From the NCBI GenBank assembly GCA_937927575.1, contig CALBEE010000130.1:1-59366 (forward strand): a stretch of DNA of 59,366 nucleotides. Reading direction: 5' to 3'. The position numbers and the translations under genes are program-made. This document shows positions 56,670 to 59,366 of this stretch, piece after piece. The notes under the pieces are model-generated. The model saw nothing but the letters and a program-made list of their open reading frames with translations. It made no database searches and was not told the DNA's origin. Origin of the DNA: an uncultured Saprospiraceae bacterium (GTDB taxonomy: Bacteria; Bacteroidota; Bacteroidia; Chitinophagales; Saprospiraceae). Each line of letters opens with the position of its first letter. The first letter of the stretch is position 1.

Positions 56670-57812
56670 CTATCGTACACCCTCCGTCAAAGTACCATAC
56701 CACTTGGCCATAGTATTTTCTGCAGGTTTATATTGGGGTGTAAATTCTGTAAGATTATACTCTTCATTTTCTTTGTTGGTTGTATGCCATTGCCAAAAGT
56801 ATACGCCAGCAAACCATTTCTCGTTCCACAACTTTTGGAATAAAGCTTCATACGCTCGATTTTGCGAAGTATTGCAAGCTGTATTTAGTTTAGTGTCTTC
56901 ACTATTTCCCCATTCCCAAGGTTTTATTGTTGCAGCCACATCACTGCGATAACCGGTTTCAGTAAACAAGATAGGTTTGTTAAATTCTTTAGATAATTTG
57001 ATTAACTTTTTTAAATGTTTGTCCCATCCATATTTGATTTCATCTAACGTAGGACTGATGTTATTAGTAAGAGGGTAGTAAGCTTGTATTCCAATATAAT
57101 CCATGTCATTCCAGAAATTTACATCATTATATTCTCCATCCCAATTGGAGGCATACGTAAGTTTACCGTCGTATACGTCTTTAATTTTGCGAACAAAATT
57201 TTTCCAACGTTGAGGTTGTTTTTTGAGGGATGATTTTAATTCGGTTCCAATACAAAATAAATCAACATTCATTTCTTGTGATAGTAGTGCATAATGAAGC
57301 ATTTGTTCTTCATAAGAGTCAAACCAAGTGTCCCACTCTTCATCGGTTTCTAATTTGATATTTGAACGCCATCCTTCTGACATCCAAAGATGTGGTTTAA
57401 ACATGACGTGCATATTTCGCTCATGTAGCTCTTGTGATACTTTTATATAAATAGAATCTGATCTAGACCATTTTCCTTTCACACCTTTCCAAGAAACCGT
57501 TTTAGTTGTATCGGTTTTTTGATAGAGAAATGGAATTAATGCCACTGCTTCTATATTATCTTTTACCAATTGATTAATGCTTTCTCCAATTTCTCGATGT
57601 CTCCAATGAAATACGCTCATTCCTCTATGCTTTCCATCTTTTGCATAGTAGTTGTTGGCAACGCCTGTATGATTTTCTACTGACATGTCCCAAGCGAATG
57701 CATGATCTTCTTGCGACTCATTATGAGTAGCACAACCTATGATAGAAATTGCTATTGCATAAAGAGAATATTTTAAATAAGAAGAGGTATTCATCTTTGG
57801 TATTATATTCAT
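56670..57812 (-). CDS. GH113-like glycoside hydrolase lipoprotein
   Basis: 380 residues; ATG 57794 gives a tighter signal peptide with lipobox IIGC. A TIM-barrel enzyme: RGMSVFHWRH near 63-72, VALIPFLYQKT near 91-101, VMFKPHLWMSEGWRS near 135-149, the acid/base Glu in LFCIGTELKSS near 184-194, YIGIQAYYPLT near 238-248, the likely nucleophile Glu in ILFTETGYRSD near 280-290 and GVYFWQWHT near 341-349. This fits GH113 (beta-1,4-mannanase-like). It would act at the outer membrane or periplasm. The substrate is unproved, and no other mannan genes are near. Confidence 0.75.
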   Translation of the reverse strand: MNIIPKMNTSSYLKYSLYAIAISIIGCATHNESQEDHAFAWDMSVENHTGVANNYYAKDGKHRGMSVFHWRHREIGESINQLVKDNIEAVALIPFLYQKTDTTKTVSWKGVKGKWSRSDSIYIKVSQELHERNMHVMFKPHLWMSEGWRSNIKLETDEEWDTWFDSYEEQMLHYALLSQEMNVDLFCIGTELKSSLKKQPQRWKNFVRKIKDVYDGKLTYASNWDGEYNDVNFWNDMDYIGIQAYYPLTNNISPTLDEIKYGWDKHLKKLIKLSKEFNKPILFTETGYRSDVAATIKPWEWGNSEDTKLNTACNTSQNRAYEALFQKLWNEKWFAGVYFWQWHTTNKENEEYNLTEFTPQYKPAENTMAKWYGTLTEGVR

Positions 57813-57888
57813 AAATTTTAATCTTAATAACAGATTTCGATTCTTTTATACTTTAAAAATGGATTTTAGTTCTTTTACGTTCTATTAT

Positions 57889-58512
57889 TTAATTTGTCAT
57901 CGAACTCATGTGTAGACTATTGTAATCCTTCACTAGTTTTTTTAGTATTTCTGTGGATTCATTTGCTAAGGTGATTTTACCAATATTTCCTTTTATGAAA
58001 TTTTCTATTATTCGATCACTGATGATTTCTTCTTTTAAGTATATGTTTACTTTTTTAGCCAATAAGAATGGATATGAAATAAAGCTAACAGGTGAAATCC
58101 ATCCTAATGCTAACGAATGGACAGTTGACTTATTTCTTTTTTGATCTCCACAACCTTTGCAAACAATGAATCTGTATTCTGTAGTATATGAATTGACCAT
58201 TATTCCTGTTTTAGTTTCGAAGTGATAACCTCTTAAGTCTCTACTCTTTTTGCATAAAATACAGGCTAGTTTTTTTACTTTTGACTTAAGTACTTCTAAT
58301 TCTACTTTTGATAAAACTCTTCTTTCAGCATGGATCCATTCTATTAGAGAAGGATTTATTTTTCTTTTTACAATTTCCTCTATAAGTATCGGTACTACAT
58401 TTTGCTTCAGTCCACGAGATTCATATTTCGCTATTTTTTTGATTTGTTCATTATCGAAAGATCTATAATCGTCTTTTATTTTCTCTAGGTCTGTCATATT
58501 TTGCCCATGCAA
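57889..58512 (-). CDS. Unknown protein with two CxxC pairs
   Basis: 207 residues, no signal peptide. Helical N-terminus (MTDLEKIKDDYRSFDNEQIKK), then a pair KLACILCKK near 81-89 and a second FIVCKGCGDQK near 114-124, about 33 residues apart, a likely zinc ribbon. Between them lies YHFETKTGIMVNSYTTEYR. A moderately hydrophobic segment (SLALGWISPVSFISYPFLLA) follows near 132-151. No family recognised. It begins 3 bases after the arylesterase stop and is probably co-transcribed. Confidence 0.6.
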   Translation of the reverse strand: MHGQNMTDLEKIKDDYRSFDNEQIKKIAKYESRGLKQNVVPILIEEIVKRKINPSLIEWIHAERRVLSKVELEVLKSKVKKLACILCKKSRDLRGYHFETKTGIMVNSYTTEYRFIVCKGCGDQKRNKSTVHSLALGWISPVSFISYPFLLAKKVNIYLKEEIISDRIIENFIKGNIGKITLANESTEILKKLVKDYNSLHMSSMTN

Positions 58513-58515
58513 TTT

Positions 58516-59223
58516 TTATAACATGTTCTCTAAATGTTTCCAAATGTTCTTAGCCACGATTTTTTGTCCATCAGCATTAGGATGTTTTCCATCTTTGAGT
58601 AGTAAATTTTCATTGCCAGCTACGCCGTCAAGGAAGAATGGTATGAATGTTACATCGGAAGAGGAAGATAAATCTTTGTATATGGTATTGAATTCTTGGA
58701 CATAGTCATCACCCATATTTGGTGGCGCCATCATTTCACACAGGCCAATCACAACATTTGCATTTTTAGCTTTGACAATGGATATGATTTCTGATAAGTT
58801 TTTGCGTGTTTGATCTAAGGGTAATCCTCTTAGCATATCATTGGCGCCTAACTCTAAGAAGAAAATATCTACCTTTTGCTTCATCACCCAGTCAATTCTT
58901 TTTAGACCTCCAGAAGTGGTTTCGCCACTAAGTCCAGCATTGATTACAGTGTAAGGAAGATTAAGAGAGTCTATTTTATCCTCTATAAGTGACGGAAAAG
59001 ATTCATTATCATCTAATCCAAATCCCGCTGTCAAACTATTACCATAGAATAAAATCACTTTTTTGTCATCTTTGGTCTCTTCTTTTGTCGCACTTTGAGT
59101 CGTATTAGTGGTAATTGGCTGAGTTGGCTTAGTATTGCTATCATCCTTACAAGAAGTAATCATAACACCACTTACAATCAGCAGCATCATATAACATCTG
59201 ATATACCTAATAGAGACCTCCAT
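58516..59223 (-). CDS. SGNH/GDSL-family arylesterase lipoprotein (TesA-like)
   Basis: 235 residues from ATG 59223; the frame is open to 59340, but only from 59223 does a lipoprotein signal start (MEVSIRYIRCYMMLLIVSG to MITSC). After a Thr/Gln-rich linker, block I reads ILFYGNSLTAGFGLD with the catalytic Ser (GNS in place of GDS), block II INAGLSGETTSGG, block III LGANDMLRG and block V KDGKHPNADGQ with the Asp-His pair. All catalytic residues are present. It hydrolyses esters or lysophospholipids in the periplasm. In many genomes it sits beside an ABC transporter of the lipoprotein-release type; that region would be outside this window. Confidence 0.88.
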   Translation of the reverse strand: MEVSIRYIRCYMMLLIVSGVMITSCKDDSNTKPTQPITTNTTQSATKEETKDDKKVILFYGNSLTAGFGLDDNESFPSLIEDKIDSLNLPYTVINAGLSGETTSGGLKRIDWVMKQKVDIFFLELGANDMLRGLPLDQTRKNLSEIISIVKAKNANVVIGLCEMMAPPNMGDDYVQEFNTIYKDLSSSSDVTFIPFFLDGVAGNENLLLKDGKHPNADGQKIVAKNIWKHLENML

Positions 59224-59366
59224 TACATTCGACTTGCTTCTATTATTGTGCAACTTTTTATGGACGTTAATGTTAGTTTTGCCGTGCGATGCCATATGAT
59301 TATCGTTCATGTCTCTTTTCATAATATTGTTACGTAACATGAAGTTAATTATATTAAGATATACTG

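Overview
The window is AT-rich and reads as a chromosomal piece of a Bacteroidota genome, most likely Saprospiria. I infer this from type IX secretion (T9SS) sorting domains, SprB repeats, TSP3 and FN3 modules, a bacillithiol enzyme (BshC), DUF6122, and promoters with the Bacteroidota -7 element TAnnTTTG. I could not run any search, so family names rest on motifs I recognise and the lineage is an inference.

Left part (1-20.9 kb): a large accessory surface/toxin locus on the + strand. A collagen-like, YadA-head-like protein with a C-terminal S74 chaperone domain (cut by the window start) is followed by a T9SS protein. Next comes a giant SpvB/TcB/Rhs protein of nearly 5000 codons that is split by one in-frame TAA at 10269-10271. 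The giant protein carries two foreign-looking modules: TSP3-SprB-DUF11 inside the SpvB part, and six Cys-paired FN3 domains between Gly/Asn-rich linkers inside the Rhs part. It ends in an unassigned toxin-like tip. The tip overlaps by ATGA with a MORN/YwqK-like putative immunity gene. Behind that lies a frameshifted remnant of a second toxin tip joined by TAATG to a second MORN-type lipoprotein, and then a further small lipoprotein. This looks like a toxin/immunity cassette with a displaced older tip.

Middle part (21-47.5 kb): mostly housekeeping and short operons. These include bshC, an OppB-type permease, purM with a DUF6122 gene, a minus-strand group of WbqC, a dynamin-like GTPase and two small proteins, a UbiA prenyltransferase, a T9SS protein followed by an exported TPR-CHAT caspase-like protein, etfBA, a bifunctional nuclease, an ankyrin gene divergent from an OxyR-like regulator, a GH20 hexosaminidase, a Vat-like acetyltransferase with a LysM/DPBB protein, kdsB, and a NUC1 endonuclease.

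Right part (47.5-59.4 kb): an unusual RibF-glycosyltransferase 2 fusion that heads an operon with an RluA-type pseudouridine synthase and an SprB-type secreted protein. Divergent from it are mrp, a NifU-type scaffold gene and pyrF. The rest holds Smr, serine hydrolase and SUI1 genes, a GH113-like hydrolase, a two-CxxC unknown protein and an SGNH arylesterase. I saw no tRNA, rRNA, CRISPR array or intact insertion sequence.
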